64,000 bases of DNA from Cypionkella sp. Its GTDB lineage: Bacteria > Pseudomonadota > Alphaproteobacteria > Rhodobacterales > Rhodobacteraceae. The translations under genes and the position numbers were made by a program. The DNA lies in assembly GCF_030652235.1 (NCBI RefSeq), contig NZ_JAUSBA010000026.1, positions 1 through 64,000 of the forward strand, written 5' to 3'. This document shows positions 20,044-28,842 of this stretch, one piece after another; position 1 is the stretch's first letter; every line of letters begins with the position of its first letter. Under the pieces are notes generated by a model, which was not told where the DNA came from, did no database searches, and saw nothing but the letters and a program-made list of their open reading frames with translations.

Positions 20044-20892
20044 ATGACCGCTCGCCCCTTCCGATCTGTGCTGTATATTCCGGGCTCGAAAGCGCGGGCG
20101 CTGGAGAAGGCGCGCAGCCTTGCGGCGGATGCGATCATCTTCGATCTGGAGGATGCGGTGGCGCCCGAGGAGAAGGCGCTCGCGCGGGAGGTGCTGGCGC
20201 AGGCTTTGGCTGAGGGCGGCTATGGCAACCGGGCGCGCATTGTGCGGATCAACGGGTTGGATACCCCATGGGGGGGCGAAGACTTGGCGGCGTTTGGCGC
20301 GCATCCTGGGGTGGAGGCGGTGCTGATCCCCAAGGTGAACCGGGCGTCTGATCTGGACGCGGTGGCGGCCGTGACGGCCAAGCCCTTGTGGGCGATGATG
20401 GAAACGGCGCTGGGCATGTTGAACGCCGCCGAGATTGCGGCGCATCCGAAGCTGGCGGGCATGGTGATGGGCACCAATGATCTGGCCAAGGAATTGGGCG
20501 CTCGCGATCGGGCGGACCGGTTGCCACTGCAGGCGGGGTTGGGCTTGTGTCTGCTGGCGGCACGGGCTTATGGCCGGGTGATCGTCGATGGCGTCTATAA
20601 CGCGTTCAAGGATGATGCGGGGCTGCTGGCGCAATCTGTACAGGGCCGCGACATGGGATTTGACGGCAAAACCCTGATCCATCCGGCGCAGTTGCAGATT
20701 GCCAATGCGGCCTTTGCGCCATCGGCGGCGGAATTGGACCTCGCGCATCGTCAGATCGCGGCGTTCAATGCAGCGGTGGCGGCGGGGCAGGGTGTGGCGG
20801 TTGTGGATGGAAAGATCGTCGAAAACCTGCATATCGTCACCGCACAGGCGGTTCTAGGGAAGGCCCAGATGATAGCCGCGCTGTCTGCATGA
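20044..20892 (+). CDS. mcl2: HpcH/HpaI-type CoA lyase, probable (3S)-malyl-CoA thioesterase
   Basis: 282 residues, CitE-like TIM barrel. Conserved blocks are RSVLYIPGSKARALEKA, AIIFDLEDAVAPEEK (Mg-binding acidic pair), MMETALGMLNAAEIA and MGTNDLAKELGAR. Length and N-terminus resemble the Rhodobacter malyl-CoA thioesterase Mcl2 more than the longer Mcl1 lyase, so it would release malate from malyl-CoA in the ethylmalonyl-CoA pathway. The downstream mesaconyl-CoA hydratase supports this. Start at MTARPFRS after GGAGAG. The lyase alternative cannot be excluded without alignment. Confidence 0.82.
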   Translation: MTARPFRSVLYIPGSKARALEKARSLAADAIIFDLEDAVAPEEKALAREVLAQALAEGGYGNRARIVRINGLDTPWGGEDLAAFGAHPGVEAVLIPKVNRASDLDAVAAVTAKPLWAMMETALGMLNAAEIAAHPKLAGMVMGTNDLAKELGARDRADRLPLQAGLGLCLLAARAYGRVIVDGVYNAFKDDAGLLAQSVQGRDMGFDGKTLIHPAQLQIANAAFAPSAAELDLAHRQIAAFNAAVAAGQGVAVVDGKIVENLHIVTAQAVLGKAQMIAALSA

Positions 20893-20902
20893 GGTTTTGG
20901 CG

Positions 20903-21460
20903 ATGATCTGGCTGATTTTGGGACTGGCCCTTTGGGTGGGCGCGCATTTTTTCAAACGTGTGGCCCCGGACGTGCGGGCGGGCATGGGCGACCGGGGCAA
21001 GCTGGTGGTGACAGGGCTGTTGCTGCTGGCGGTGGTGCTGATGGTGGTGGGATATCGCGCGGCGGACTGGGTTTCGGTTTACACGCCGCTGCCGGGGATG
21101 GGGCATTTGAATAACACCTTGATGTTGGTGTCTTTGTTCCTGTTTGGGGTCGGCGGCACCAAGGGCACTTTATATCCCAAAATGCGGCACCCGATGCTGT
21201 GGGGGGCTGTGGTGTGGGCGGTGGCGCATTTGTTGGTGAATGGCGATCAGGCATCCATAGTGCTGTTTGGCGGTATCGGGATTTGGGCCTTGGCCGAGAT
21301 GGTGCTGATCAATCGGTCTGCAGTTTGGGTGGCCCCTGTCAATGGCCGCGGCATCAAGGGTGATGCGATGAATTTGGTCGGCACTGTGGTGCTGATGGGG
21401 ATTATCGCGTTGATCCACGCATGGCTGGGGCATCCGGTGTTTTTGGGAACGTATTCCTGA
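20903..21460 (+). CDS. nnrU: NnrU family membrane protein
   Basis: 185 residues with four or more hydrophobic helices and the NnrU-type features GMGHLNNTLMLVSLFLFGVGG, MRHPMLWGAVVWAVAHLL and the C-terminal segment GRGIKGDAMNLVG. NnrU was named from nitrite/nitric oxide reduction loci, but many members lie elsewhere and the biochemical function is open. ATG at 20903; a TTG six nucleotides earlier is also in frame. It is cotranscribed with mcl2 (10-nt gap) and a DUF1737 gene (overlap). Confidence 0.85.
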   Translation: MIWLILGLALWVGAHFFKRVAPDVRAGMGDRGKLVVTGLLLLAVVLMVVGYRAADWVSVYTPLPGMGHLNNTLMLVSLFLFGVGGTKGTLYPKMRHPMLWGAVVWAVAHLLVNGDQASIVLFGGIGIWALAEMVLINRSAVWVAPVNGRGIKGDAMNLVGTVVLMGIIALIHAWLGHPVFLGTYS

Positions 21461-21663
21461 TGCAGCTGTATCGGTTTTTGTCCGACGACGACACATCTGC
21501 GTTTTGCCACAAGGTGTCTTTGGCGCTGAGCAAAGGCTGGGTGCTGCATGGCACGCCGACTTACGGGTTTGACGCCAGCCGGGGCGTGATGCGCTGCGGG
21601 CAGGCGGTGTTGAAGGATGTGCCGGGGATTTACGACCCCGAGATGAAGCTGGGTGAGGCTTAA
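21460..21663 (+). CDS. DUF1737 domain protein
   Basis: 67 residues. MQLYRFLSDDDTSAFCHKV and LSKGWVLHGTPTYGFD match DUF1737, a small domain of unknown function. ATG overlaps the nnrU stop (TGATG, 21458-21462), so the pair is translationally coupled. It is followed by a hairpin repeat and the mch gene. Confidence 0.8.
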   Translation: MQLYRFLSDDDTSAFCHKVSLALSKGWVLHGTPTYGFDASRGVMRCGQAVLKDVPGIYDPEMKLGEA

Positions 21664-21669
21664 AGAAGC

Positions 21670-21688
21670 GGTGGGGTGAAACCCCACC
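21670..21688 (+). repeat. GGTGGGGT hairpin, second member of the small family
   Basis: Stem GGTGGGGT/ACCCCACC with loop GAA, followed by CTAC, between the DUF1737 gene and mch. It is related to 17826-17845 with compensating changes in both arms. No T run follows, so termination is unlikely and mch probably remains in the operon. Confidence 0.5.
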
Positions 21689-21706
21689 CTACGGGGTGAA
21701 AACGTG

Positions 21707-22732
21707 ATGAAAACCAATGCGGGGCGGTTCTTTGAGGATTACCGGGTGGGCGATGTCATCACCCATGCGGTGCCCCGGACAGTGAAAATGGGCGAGCGCG
21801 CGCTGTATCACGCGCTGTATCCGGCGCGGCATGCTCTGTATTCCTCGGATATTTTTGCCCAAGAGTGTGGCCTGCCGTTCAGCCCCTTGGATGATCTGAT
21901 CAGTTTTCACGTGGTGTTCGGCAAGACCGTGCCGGATGTGTCTTTGAACGCGGTGGCGAATTTGGGTTATGCCGAGGGGCGCTGGCTGCGGCCGGTGTGG
22001 TCGGGCGATACGTTGCGCTCTGAAAGCACGGTGATCGGGGTTAAGCAAAATTCGAACGCGCAATCGGGCGTGGTCTATGTGCGCACGGTCGGGCTGAACC
22101 AGCATCACGAAGCGGTGCTGGAATATGTGCGCTGGGTGATGGTGAAGAAACGCGATTTTTCGGCGCTGGCTCCGCTGACGGTGGTTCCGGAACTGGCTAA
22201 GGTGGTGGAGCCTGCGGCGTTGGTGATCCCGCAGGGGCTTGATTTCTCGCGCTATAACTTTGCGCTGGCCGGCGAGCCGCATCGGATGCGCGATTATGCG
22301 GTGGGTGAGGTGATCGACCATGTCGATGGTGTGACCATCGAGGAAGCCGAGCATATGCTGGCGACAAGGCTGTGGCAGAACACGGCCAAGGTGCATTTTG
22401 ATGCCACGCAGCGCCCGGATGGCAAGCGGCTGATTTACGGCGGGCATGTGATTTCCTTGGCGCGGGCGTTGTCGTTCAATGGGCTGGCCAATGCGCAAAT
22501 GTTGGTGGCGCTGAACGCGGGTGCGCATGCCAATCCGTGCTTTGCCGGTGATACGGTGCGGGCGTGGTCGGAAGTGTTGGATATGGTTGAAACCGATGCA
22601 AAGGGTGTGGGCGCGATCCGGTTGCGGCTGGTGGCGACCAAGGGTGCTGCGGGGGCGCTTCGGGGATCGGATGGTAAATATCTGCCCGAGGTGCTGCTGG
22701 ATCTGGATGTTTGGGCGTTGATGCCGGTTTAG
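21707..22732 (+). CDS. mch: Mesaconyl-CoA hydratase (double MaoC)
   Basis: 341 residues, two hot-dog domains. The N-terminus MKTNAGRFFEDYRVGDVITH and the segment ALYHALYPARHALYSSD match the Rhodobacter mesaconyl-CoA hydratase, which converts mesaconyl-C1-CoA to beta-methylmalyl-CoA in the ethylmalonyl-CoA pathway. The C-terminal domain carries RLIYGGHVISLARALSF and NPCFAGDTVRAWSEVLD. It is the last gene of the mcl2-nnrU-DUF1737-mch set. A GTG 3 nt upstream is also possible as start. Confidence 0.92.
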   Translation: MKTNAGRFFEDYRVGDVITHAVPRTVKMGERALYHALYPARHALYSSDIFAQECGLPFSPLDDLISFHVVFGKTVPDVSLNAVANLGYAEGRWLRPVWSGDTLRSESTVIGVKQNSNAQSGVVYVRTVGLNQHHEAVLEYVRWVMVKKRDFSALAPLTVVPELAKVVEPAALVIPQGLDFSRYNFALAGEPHRMRDYAVGEVIDHVDGVTIEEAEHMLATRLWQNTAKVHFDATQRPDGKRLIYGGHVISLARALSFNGLANAQMLVALNAGAHANPCFAGDTVRAWSEVLDMVETDAKGVGAIRLRLVATKGAAGALRGSDGKYLPEVLLDLDVWALMPV

Positions 22733-22798
22733 TGTTTGTCTGCTGGCGGTTGCCTGAACGAGCAGGCCGTGACAGGGTGATCCAAAATCGGGGGTATC

Positions 22799-23560
22799 AT
22801 GCGGCAATTTCTATGGGCGGCGGCTTTGTGCGCAGCGGCCACTGGTGCCACAGCACAAACGGTATTTCAGTTTCCCGAGGATGAAGAAGAATCCGCTTTC
22901 ATCGCCAACGAGGTGATCGCGACCTTCTATCACGAACTGGGCCACGCGATGATCGACGTGCTGCAACTGCCGGTTTTGGGCAAGGAAGAAGACGCGGCGG
23001 ACCATCTTTCGGTGATCTTGATGAACGACATCTGGGAGGAAGAAGCGGCGGCGAATATCCTTGCCAGCGATGCCACGGCCTATGCATTGCAGGCTGATCA
23101 GCGCGAAGCGGGCGGTGAGGCGCCGTCCTATTCCGATGAGCATAGCATGGATATGCAGCGCTATTACTCGGTGGTGTGCCTGTTCTATGGGGCAAATCCC
23201 GAGGCCCGGCAGGGCCTTGCGGATGAGCTTGGCTTGCCGCCAGAACGGGCCGAGCGCTGCCCCGAGGAATGGCAGGCGGCGGCTGGATCTTGGGATGCGG
23301 TGTTGGCGGATGCGACTCCGGGCGGGGATAATGTCGGGCTGGTGATGCAGCCGGGGCAGGAAGGCCAGCCGCTTGCCGATCTGATCGCCGAAGAGGTTAC
23401 GAGCATCAACGCGCGCTTCGGTCTGCCGCTGCAGGTCAGCGTTGTGGTGGCCGATTGCGGCGAGGCGAACGCCTATTACAGCCCGAGTGAGCAGACCATC
23501 ACGATTTGCAACGAATATGCCCAGAACCTGCAAGCGATGTGGGAAGCTTCGCCAGATTGA
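22799..23560 (+). CDS. DUF4344 exported metallopeptidase-like protein
   Basis: 253 residues with a signal peptide (MRQFLWAAALCAAATGATAQ). The zinc motif FYHELGHAMIDVL sits at about residue 44-56, and a downstream acidic helix EEDAADHLSVILM supplies a likely third ligand. This is the DUF4344 pattern. Four cysteines lie in the C-terminal half (VVCLFY, AERCPEE, VADCGEA, ITICNEY), suggesting two disulfides. It is exported to the periplasm. The substrate is unknown. A palindrome pair of the sdhC promoter begins right after its stop. Confidence 0.8.
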   Translation: MRQFLWAAALCAAATGATAQTVFQFPEDEEESAFIANEVIATFYHELGHAMIDVLQLPVLGKEEDAADHLSVILMNDIWEEEAAANILASDATAYALQADQREAGGEAPSYSDEHSMDMQRYYSVVCLFYGANPEARQGLADELGLPPERAERCPEEWQAAAGSWDAVLADATPGGDNVGLVMQPGQEGQPLADLIAEEVTSINARFGLPLQVSVVVADCGEANAYYSPSEQTITICNEYAQNLQAMWEASPD

Positions 23561-23565
23561 TAAAT

Positions 23566-23600
23566 TTTGTGATCACATGAATTTTTCATGTGATCACAAA
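23566..23600. promoter_or_regulatory. Paired TGTGATCACA operators upstream of sdhC
   Basis: TGTGATCACA at 23568-23577 and 23589-23598, centres 21 bp apart, within a larger perfect inverted repeat whose 16-nt arms start TTTGTGATCACATGAA. Sequence and spacing equal those of the sucC promoter. The site overlaps the end of the upstream gene and lies about 170 nt before sdhC. Confidence 0.7.
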
Positions 23601-23667
23601 TCTGAAAAACTGCACCTGATAGCGAAACATTGTGCAGTTGCGGCGTAGGTTGGGGTGACATGCGTGA

Positions 23668-23681
23668 TATAAGCGCTATTA
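23668..23681. promoter_or_regulatory. AGCGCT dyad upstream of sdhC
   Basis: TATAAGCGCTATTA contains the perfect core AGCGCT with partly symmetric flanks, a weaker relative of the sites before sucC and mdh. It is about 85 nt from the sdhC start. Confidence 0.35.
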
Positions 23682-23765
23682 ATGAGCCAAGCTATGAAGC
23701 CGCCATTATAAATGTTTTGGGCGGCCCCATGCGGATCAAGAGAGATCAAGAGAAAGGCAACAGGT

Positions 23766-24158
23766 ATGGCCGAGAACAAACGGGTCGTCGAACGCCCACT
23801 TTCGCCATTTATGATCGGCCCCTATTACCGGGTGCAACTGACCTCGGTGACGTCGATCCTGACGCGGATCACGGGCAACGGGCTGATCGTCGGCGTGATG
23901 CTTGCGGTGTGGTGGTTGTTTGCGGCGGCGGTATCGCTCGCATATTTCGCGGTGGCGAACCGCGTGGCGACAAGCTGGTTTGGCGATCTGGTGTTCACCT
24001 GCTCGGCTTGGGCGGTGTGGTATCACTATTTGTCTGGTCTGCGGCATCTGTATTTCGATGCAGGTCACGGGCTGGAGATTGCCACCGCTGAAAAGCTGGG
24101 CTGGGGCATCATCGCGGGGTCGTTCATTCTGACCGCGCTTACCATTCTGATCGTGTAA
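23766..24158 (+). CDS. sdhC: Succinate dehydrogenase cytochrome b556 subunit
   Basis: 130 residues with three transmembrane helices. The conserved RPLSPFMIGPYYRVQLTSVTS start (quinone-site Ser/Arg region) and the heme-ligand segment HYLSGLRHLYFDAGHG identify SdhC, the membrane anchor of complex II. Start at MAENKRVVERPLSP, since the longer frame upstream is promoter DNA. It is first of the sdhCDA-...-sdhB operon. Confidence 0.95.
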   Translation: MAENKRVVERPLSPFMIGPYYRVQLTSVTSILTRITGNGLIVGVMLAVWWLFAAAVSLAYFAVANRVATSWFGDLVFTCSAWAVWYHYLSGLRHLYFDAGHGLEIATAEKLGWGIIAGSFILTALTILIV

Positions 24159-24168
24159 GGGGCTGAAC

Positions 24169-24540
24169 ATGCGTTATCTTACCGCGCGCAAACGGGCTGA
24201 GGGCAACGGTGCCTCGCATACCGGGACGGCGCATCATTGGTCGATGACCCTCTCTTCGGTCGCATTGGCTTTCCTTGTGCCAACTTGGGTCTACATCGTG
24301 GGTCATGCGCTGGGCCAAGATTACGAGGCGGTGCGGGCGACGTTTGCGCGCCCCTTCACTTCGATTCTGACGGCTTTGGTTTTGGTGATCGGGATGCGGC
24401 ATTTCGCGATGGGGGCCACGATGATGATCGAAGATTACGCGCAGGGCACCGCGCGCAAGATCGCGATCATGTTTGTGATCTCGCTTTCCACCGTGATCGC
24501 GGCGACGGGGCTCTATGCCCTTGTGCGCATTGCACTTTAA
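24169..24540 (+). CDS. sdhD: Succinate dehydrogenase membrane anchor subunit
   Basis: 123 residues with three hydrophobic helices. MRYLTARKRAEGNGASHTGT is the usual N-terminal extension, and the segment YIVGHALGQDYEAVRATFA includes a histidine expected near heme b and the quinone pocket. It starts 10 nt after sdhC and is followed at 9 nt by sdhA. Confidence 0.94.
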   Translation: MRYLTARKRAEGNGASHTGTAHHWSMTLSSVALAFLVPTWVYIVGHALGQDYEAVRATFARPFTSILTALVLVIGMRHFAMGATMMIEDYAQGTARKIAIMFVISLSTVIAATGLYALVRIAL

Positions 24541-24549
24541 GGGGCTGAT

Positions 24550-26352
24550 ATGACTGCTTATCCGTATGAAGTGCACGACTATGATGTGGTCGTGGTGGGG
24601 GCTGGCGGCGCGGGTCTTCGCGCGACTTTGGGCATGGCCGAACAGGGTTTGCGCACGGCTTGCGTGACGAAAGTATTCCCGACCCGCTCGCACACTGTCG
24701 CCGCACAGGGCGGCATTGCCGCGTCTTTGGGCAATATGGGGCCGGATAGCTGGCAGTGGCATATGTATGACACGGTCAAGGGCAGCGACTGGCTGGGCGA
24801 CACCGATGCAATGGAATACCTCGCGCGTGAGGCCCCGAAAGCGGTCTATGAACTGGAGCACTACGGTGTTCCGTTTTCGCGCACCGAAGAGGGCAAGATT
24901 TATCAGCGGCCTTTCGGCGGTCATACCACCGAATACGGTGAAGGCCCGCCGGTGCAACGCACTTGTGCGGCGGCAGACCGGACGGGGCATGCGATTTTGC
25001 ACACTTTGTATGGGCAATCGCTTAAGAATAATGCCGAGTTTTTTATCGAATATTTCGCGATTGATCTGATCATGACCGATGGCCGCTGCACCGGCGTGGT
25101 GGCGTGGAAGCTGGACGATGGCACGATCCATGTGTTCAACGCCAAGATGGTGGTGCTGGCGACGGGCGGTTACGGGCGGGCGTATTTCAGCGCAACTTCG
25201 GCGCATACCTGCACCGGCGACGGCGGCGGTATGGTGGCGCGCGCGGGGCTGCCGTTGCAGGATATGGAGTTCGTGCAGTTTCACCCGACTGGTATCTATG
25301 GCTCGGGCTGTCTGATCACCGAGGGCGCGCGTGGCGAGGGCGGCTATCTGACCAACTCGGAAGGTGAGCGGTTCATGGAGCGTTATGCGCCGCATTACAA
25401 AGACTTGGCTCCGCGGGATTATGTGTCGCGCTGCATGACGATTGAAATTCGCGAAGGCCGTGGGGTGGGGGCCAATAAGGACCATATCCATTTGCACCTG
25501 AACCATTTGCCACCGGAAACTTTGGCTTTGCGGCTGCCGGGGATCTCGGAATCGGCGCGGATTTTTGCGGGCGTCGATCTGCACAAAGAACCGATCCCGG
25601 TGCTGCCGACGGTGCATTATAATATGGGCGGGATTCCAACCAACTACTTCGGCGAAGTGCTGAACCCGACCCATGACAACCCCGACGCCACCGTGCCGGG
25701 GCTGATGGCGGTGGGCGAGGCGGGCTGTGCAAGCGTGCATGGCGCGAACCGTTTGGGCTCGAATTCGCTGATCGACCTGGTGGTGTTTGGCCGGGCGGCG
25801 GCGATCCGTGCGGGCGAGATTGTGAAGCCGAAAGAGCGGGCTGCAGAGGTGAACCGGGCGGAAGTCGACCGCGCTTTGGGGCGGTTTGATGCGACGCGGC
25901 ACGCCAATGGTTCGCTGCCGACTGCGGATTTGCGGCTTGAGATGCAAAAGACCATGCAGGCCGATGCGGCGGTGTTCCGCACCGACAAGACCCTTGGCGA
26001 AGGGGTTGCCAAGATGACGGCGATTGCGGGCAAGATGGCTGATATCAAGGTGACGGATCGCTCCATGGTTTGGAACAGCGATCTGATGGAAACGCTGGAA
26101 CTTCAGAACCTTATGCCGAATGCACTGGCGACGATTGTGGGCGCTCATGCCCGCACCGAAAGCCGCGGCGCGCATGCGCATGAAGATTACGCCACGCGCA
26201 ATGACGCCGATTGGCGCAAGCACACGCTGGCTTGGGTTGACGGCAATTCCGTGCGGCTAGACTATCGCCCAGTGCATACGGCACCGCTGACATCAGAAGC
26301 CGATGGTGGGATTTCGTTGAAGAAGATTGCGCCTGCTGAAAGGAAGTTCTGA
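24550..26352 (+). CDS. sdhA: Succinate dehydrogenase flavoprotein subunit
   Basis: 600 residues, normal length. FAD-binding [20 protein letters not shown], the covalent FAD histidine in [12 protein letters not shown], the substrate-site [15 protein letters not shown], and catalytic HNMGG-like loop [12 protein letters not shown] are all present. It oxidises succinate to fumarate in complex II. The stop overlaps the start of a lipoprotein gene (26352), so the three genes that separate it from sdhB appear part of the operon. A 694-codon antisense frame is a shadow of this gene. Confidence 0.97.
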   Translation: MTAYPYEVHDYDVVVVGAGGAGLRATLGMAEQGLRTACVTKVFPTRSHTVAAQGGIAASLGNMGPDSWQWHMYDTVKGSDWLGDTDAMEYLAREAPKAVYELEHYGVPFSRTEEGKIYQRPFGGHTTEYGEGPPVQRTCAAADRTGHAILHTLYGQSLKNNAEFFIEYFAIDLIMTDGRCTGVVAWKLDDGTIHVFNAKMVVLATGGYGRAYFSATSAHTCTGDGGGMVARAGLPLQDMEFVQFHPTGIYGSGCLITEGARGEGGYLTNSEGERFMERYAPHYKDLAPRDYVSRCMTIEIREGRGVGANKDHIHLHLNHLPPETLALRLPGISESARIFAGVDLHKEPIPVLPTVHYNMGGIPTNYFGEVLNPTHDNPDATVPGLMAVGEAGCASVHGANRLGSNSLIDLVVFGRAAAIRAGEIVKPKERAAEVNRAEVDRALGRFDATRHANGSLPTADLRLEMQKTMQADAAVFRTDKTLGEGVAKMTAIAGKMADIKVTDRSMVWNSDLMETLELQNLMPNALATIVGAHARTESRGAHAHEDYATRNDADWRKHTLAWVDGNSVRLDYRPVHTAPLTSEADGGISLKKIAPAERKF

Positions 26353-26771
26353 TGCGGGCAGCGGCGCTTCTGGTGGTTTTGGCACTGGCGGCCTGCGTGC
26401 CGGTGGGATCAGTTGACCCGGTTGTGGCCAAAGATGTCGAGCAATGCAGCGCAGAGTCTGGCTTTACCGCGCGGGCGGCGGCGGCTCATGCCTCTGGTGT
26501 GCAGGGCGATATTCCCGGCACGCCTAAAGAAATGGCGGCGATCAACGCCTGCCTGAAGGCACGGGCACCAGAGATGCGGTCTGTTGGCGGTATTCCGCAG
26601 ACGATGCAGACGCAGGTGCAAGGCGGAACTGTCACGAAAACATATACTTACGGAACGCCACCGCCTGCGACAGCAGCGGGCAAACCTGCGGCGTTGGCCA
26701 TCCCAACGGGACCCCGCGCTTGCCGTAATACGTTTACCGGAGGAGATGGCTATGCCTGTTTGCCGATTTAG
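26352..26771 (+). CDS. Small lipoprotein in the sdh operon, first
   Basis: 139 residues. Lipobox ALAAC after a short hydrophobic stretch ([15 protein letters not shown]) marks a lipoprotein. The mature part has Pro/Thr-rich spacers and five cysteines (CVP, QCSAES, NACLKA, ACRNT, ACLPI). The ATG overlaps the last base of the sdhA stop. I do not recognise the family. It belongs to a run of three lipoproteins lying between sdhA and sdhB. Confidence 0.7.
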   Translation: MRAAALLVVLALAACVPVGSVDPVVAKDVEQCSAESGFTARAAAAHASGVQGDIPGTPKEMAAINACLKARAPEMRSVGGIPQTMQTQVQGGTVTKTYTYGTPPPATAAGKPAALAIPTGPRACRNTFTGGDGYACLPI

Positions 26772-27084
26772 TGCACTGAGCGCGCTGATTGCCGTAAGCC
26801 TGCTTGCCGCCTGCGATCCGCAGGTTTTGGCCGACAAGGCGATGCGGCGGACGGCGGAAACTGTGGTGCGCCCAGTGTTGGCGCGCGAATTGCCGGGCAC
26901 TGTCGCCGAGGCTGCGACGCAATGCGTGTTGGATGCGGCAGGGACGGACGAAATCCGGGCCTTAGCGCGGGATGTGGGCGTTGAGGCGGGCACGTTGACA
27001 GTGCAGAATATCCGCAATCTTGCCACCCGGCCCAGTGCCACGGCCTGTTTCGCACGCAATGGCGTGCCGCCGTTGAAGGGCTAA
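26752..27084 (+). CDS. Small lipoprotein in the sdh operon, second
   Basis: 110 residues. MPVCRFSALSALIAVSLLAAC is a lipoprotein signal with lipobox. The remainder is helical, with two cysteines (TQCVLDA, TACFARN). GGAGGA eight bases before the ATG at 26752 decides the start. The frame overlaps the end of the preceding lipoprotein by 20 nt. Function unknown. Confidence 0.7.
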   Translation: MPVCRFSALSALIAVSLLAACDPQVLADKAMRRTAETVVRPVLARELPGTVAEAATQCVLDAAGTDEIRALARDVGVEAGTLTVQNIRNLATRPSATACFARNGVPPLKG

Positions 27085-27087
27085 GTC

Positions 27088-27384
27088 ATGCGCAAGAGCC
27101 TTGCCTTGCTTGCGCTGTTGCCGCTGATCGCCTGCGGGCCGATCCCGGTTGCGCAGGCCGAGCGCGAATGTTTCCAGCGTGCCCGTCTGGCAGAGCAGCC
27201 GCGCGGTGAGGTTGGGGTGGGGATCGGGTCGGACGGGCGTAAAACCACGTTCGGCGAGATCACCTTCAGCAGCGATTATCTTCAGGGCAAAGACCCTGAT
27301 CAAGTTTACCAAAATTGCGTCTATCACCGCTCGGGTGAGATGCCGACGCGTCCCTACAGCAGCATTCCCGCCAGCCGATATTGA
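27088..27384 (+). CDS. Small lipoprotein in the sdh operon, third
   Basis: 98 residues. MRKSLALLALLPLIAC gives a lipobox; the mature part ERECFQRARLAEQ, EITFSSDYLQGKDPDQVY and NCVYHRSGEMPT is soluble. It starts 3 nt after the previous stop and ends 27 nt before sdhB. Together the three lipoproteins interrupt the sdhA-sdhB pair without breaking transcription. Function unknown. Confidence 0.72.
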   Translation: MRKSLALLALLPLIACGPIPVAQAERECFQRARLAEQPRGEVGVGIGSDGRKTTFGEITFSSDYLQGKDPDQVYQNCVYHRSGEMPTRPYSSIPASRY

Positions 27385-27411
27385 CGCGGAAGATAAGAAA
27401 AGGTCTGTCAG

Positions 27412-28188
27412 ATGGTTCAATTCACCCTGCCGAAAAACTCGAAAATCCGCACCGGCAAGACCTGGCCGAAGCCTGCGGGCGCGAATGTGCGCAAGTTCCA
27501 GATTTACCGCTGGACCCCGGATGACGGTGAAAACCCGCGGGTGGACAGCTATTTCGTCGATATGGACAGCTGCGGCCCGATGGTTCTGGACGCGCTGATC
27601 AAGATCAAGAATGAGATCGACCCGACGCTGACCTTCCGCCGTTCCTGCCGGGAAGGGATTTGCGGATCCTGTGCGATGAACATCGACGGCATCAACACCT
27701 TGGCCTGTATTTATGGACTGGATCAGGTGAAGGGCGATGTGAAGATTTATCCCTTGCCGCACATGCCGGTGATCAAGGATTTGATCCCCGATCTCACGCA
27801 TTTCTACGCACAGCACGCCAGCATCATGCCGTGGTTGGAGACCAAGACCAACAAGCCCGCGAAAGAATGGCGCCAATCGATCGAGGATCGCTCCAAGCTC
27901 GACGGGGTTTATGAATGCGTGATGTGCGCCTGTTGCAGCACGTCTTGCCCAAGCTATTGGTGGAATGGCGATAAATATCTGGGGCCTGCCGCCTTGCTGC
28001 ATGCTTACCGTTGGATCATCGACAGCCGCGATGAGGCGACCGGAGAGCGGCTCGATGATCTGGAAGACCCGTTCAAGCTCTATCGCTGCCACACCATCAT
28101 GAACTGCACCAAGACCTGCCCGAAGGGGCTGAACCCGGCCAAGGCGATTGCCGAGATCAAGAAGATGATGGTTGAGCGGGTGGTGTAA
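27412..28188 (+). CDS. sdhB: Succinate dehydrogenase iron-sulfur subunit
   Basis: 258 residues. Cluster ligands are visible: [2Fe-2S] in [16 protein letters not shown], [4Fe-4S] in [15 protein letters not shown], [3Fe-4S] in [17 protein letters not shown]. It passes electrons from SdhA to the quinone site. It is the last gene of the operon, with a terminator 25 nt downstream. Confidence 0.97.
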   Translation: MVQFTLPKNSKIRTGKTWPKPAGANVRKFQIYRWTPDDGENPRVDSYFVDMDSCGPMVLDALIKIKNEIDPTLTFRRSCREGICGSCAMNIDGINTLACIYGLDQVKGDVKIYPLPHMPVIKDLIPDLTHFYAQHASIMPWLETKTNKPAKEWRQSIEDRSKLDGVYECVMCACCSTSCPSYWWNGDKYLGPAALLHAYRWIIDSRDEATGERLDDLEDPFKLYRCHTIMNCTKTCPKGLNPAKAIAEIKKMMVERVV

Positions 28189-28212
28189 ACCACTGGCAAA
28201 ACGCAACCACGC

Positions 28213-28239
28213 AAGACGCGCCCCAATCGGCGCGTCTTT
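28213..28239 (+). terminator. Terminator after sdhB
   Basis: Perfect 10-bp stem AAGACGCGCC/GGCGCGTCTT, 6-nt loop, then TTT. It lies between convergent sdhB and the LuxR-domain gene and may serve both directions. Confidence 0.75.
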
Positions 28240-28260
28240 GAAATTCTGCGGATGACAGCA

Positions 28261-28740
28261 CTAAAGCGCCAGCAACGCCGCTTGGGTCTCGGGCGAGACG
28301 CTTTCAAACCCTTCGGTCAGATCATGCACCTCATTCACGATCTGGGAAATCTCGGCGCGCTCTGCCACGGTGAAATCCGGCCCGGTTTTGGTAATGCCTG
28401 CGATGGTGCGCGAGGTTTGCGGCCCCACCGCGTAGGTCCAGCCGTTGTGCAGCCCATGCGCCAACGCGTCACTTATGACGCCTTGTGGGTCTTGATCGGC
28501 GAGGTCGGCCCAGTTGACTGCACCTGTATGGGTCAGCCCCCAATGCACGACGGGGTCGCTAAGCATGAAGCCGCGCTCGCTGTAGTGATCAATCCACACC
28601 TGATCATAGGTTCTGTACAAGATCGTCGGGCGCGTGTAGCGGATGTGGGCTGCCAGAGCAAAACCGCTGTCGCAGAGCGCCCTCAACCGGGCTAACCGTT
28701 CTGAAACGGAGTCTGCCTTAGTCATATCCTTCACGATCAC
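28261..28740 (-). CDS. Ligand-binding-domain-only LuxR homologue
   Basis: 159 residues, the length of an autoinducer-binding domain alone. The pattern VWIDHYSERGFMLSDPVVHW keeps the Trp, Tyr, Asp-Pro and Trp positions that hold acyl-homoserine lactones in TraR/LasR. No HTH follows; the frame stops (TAG) and the next 72 nt to sdhB contain only a terminator. It diverges from a complete luxR with its synthase gene. Such a protein could sequester signal or form inactive heterodimers (compare TrlR of Ti plasmids); that role is inferred. A start at 28725 is also possible. Confidence 0.8.
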   Translation of the reverse strand: MIVKDMTKADSVSERLARLRALCDSGFALAAHIRYTRPTILYRTYDQVWIDHYSERGFMLSDPVVHWGLTHTGAVNWADLADQDPQGVISDALAHGLHNGWTYAVGPQTSRTIAGITKTGPDFTVAERAEISQIVNEVHDLTEGFESVSPETQAALLAL

Positions 28741-28842
28741 TCACCCTTTGGATGCTAGAGGTTGCGAATTGCACTTTATCCGCGCAATATCTGCTTGGCG
28801 AGATTATGACGTGGTAGAGACGTCGGCAACTGTTTTGAGCAT

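Noticed and set aside
24139-26223. 694-codon open frame on the minus strand opposite sdhA and sdhD
   Set aside because: His/Arg-rich composition with no known domain, and fully antisense to well-supported sdhD/sdhA. It is a codon-bias shadow typical of high-GC DNA.
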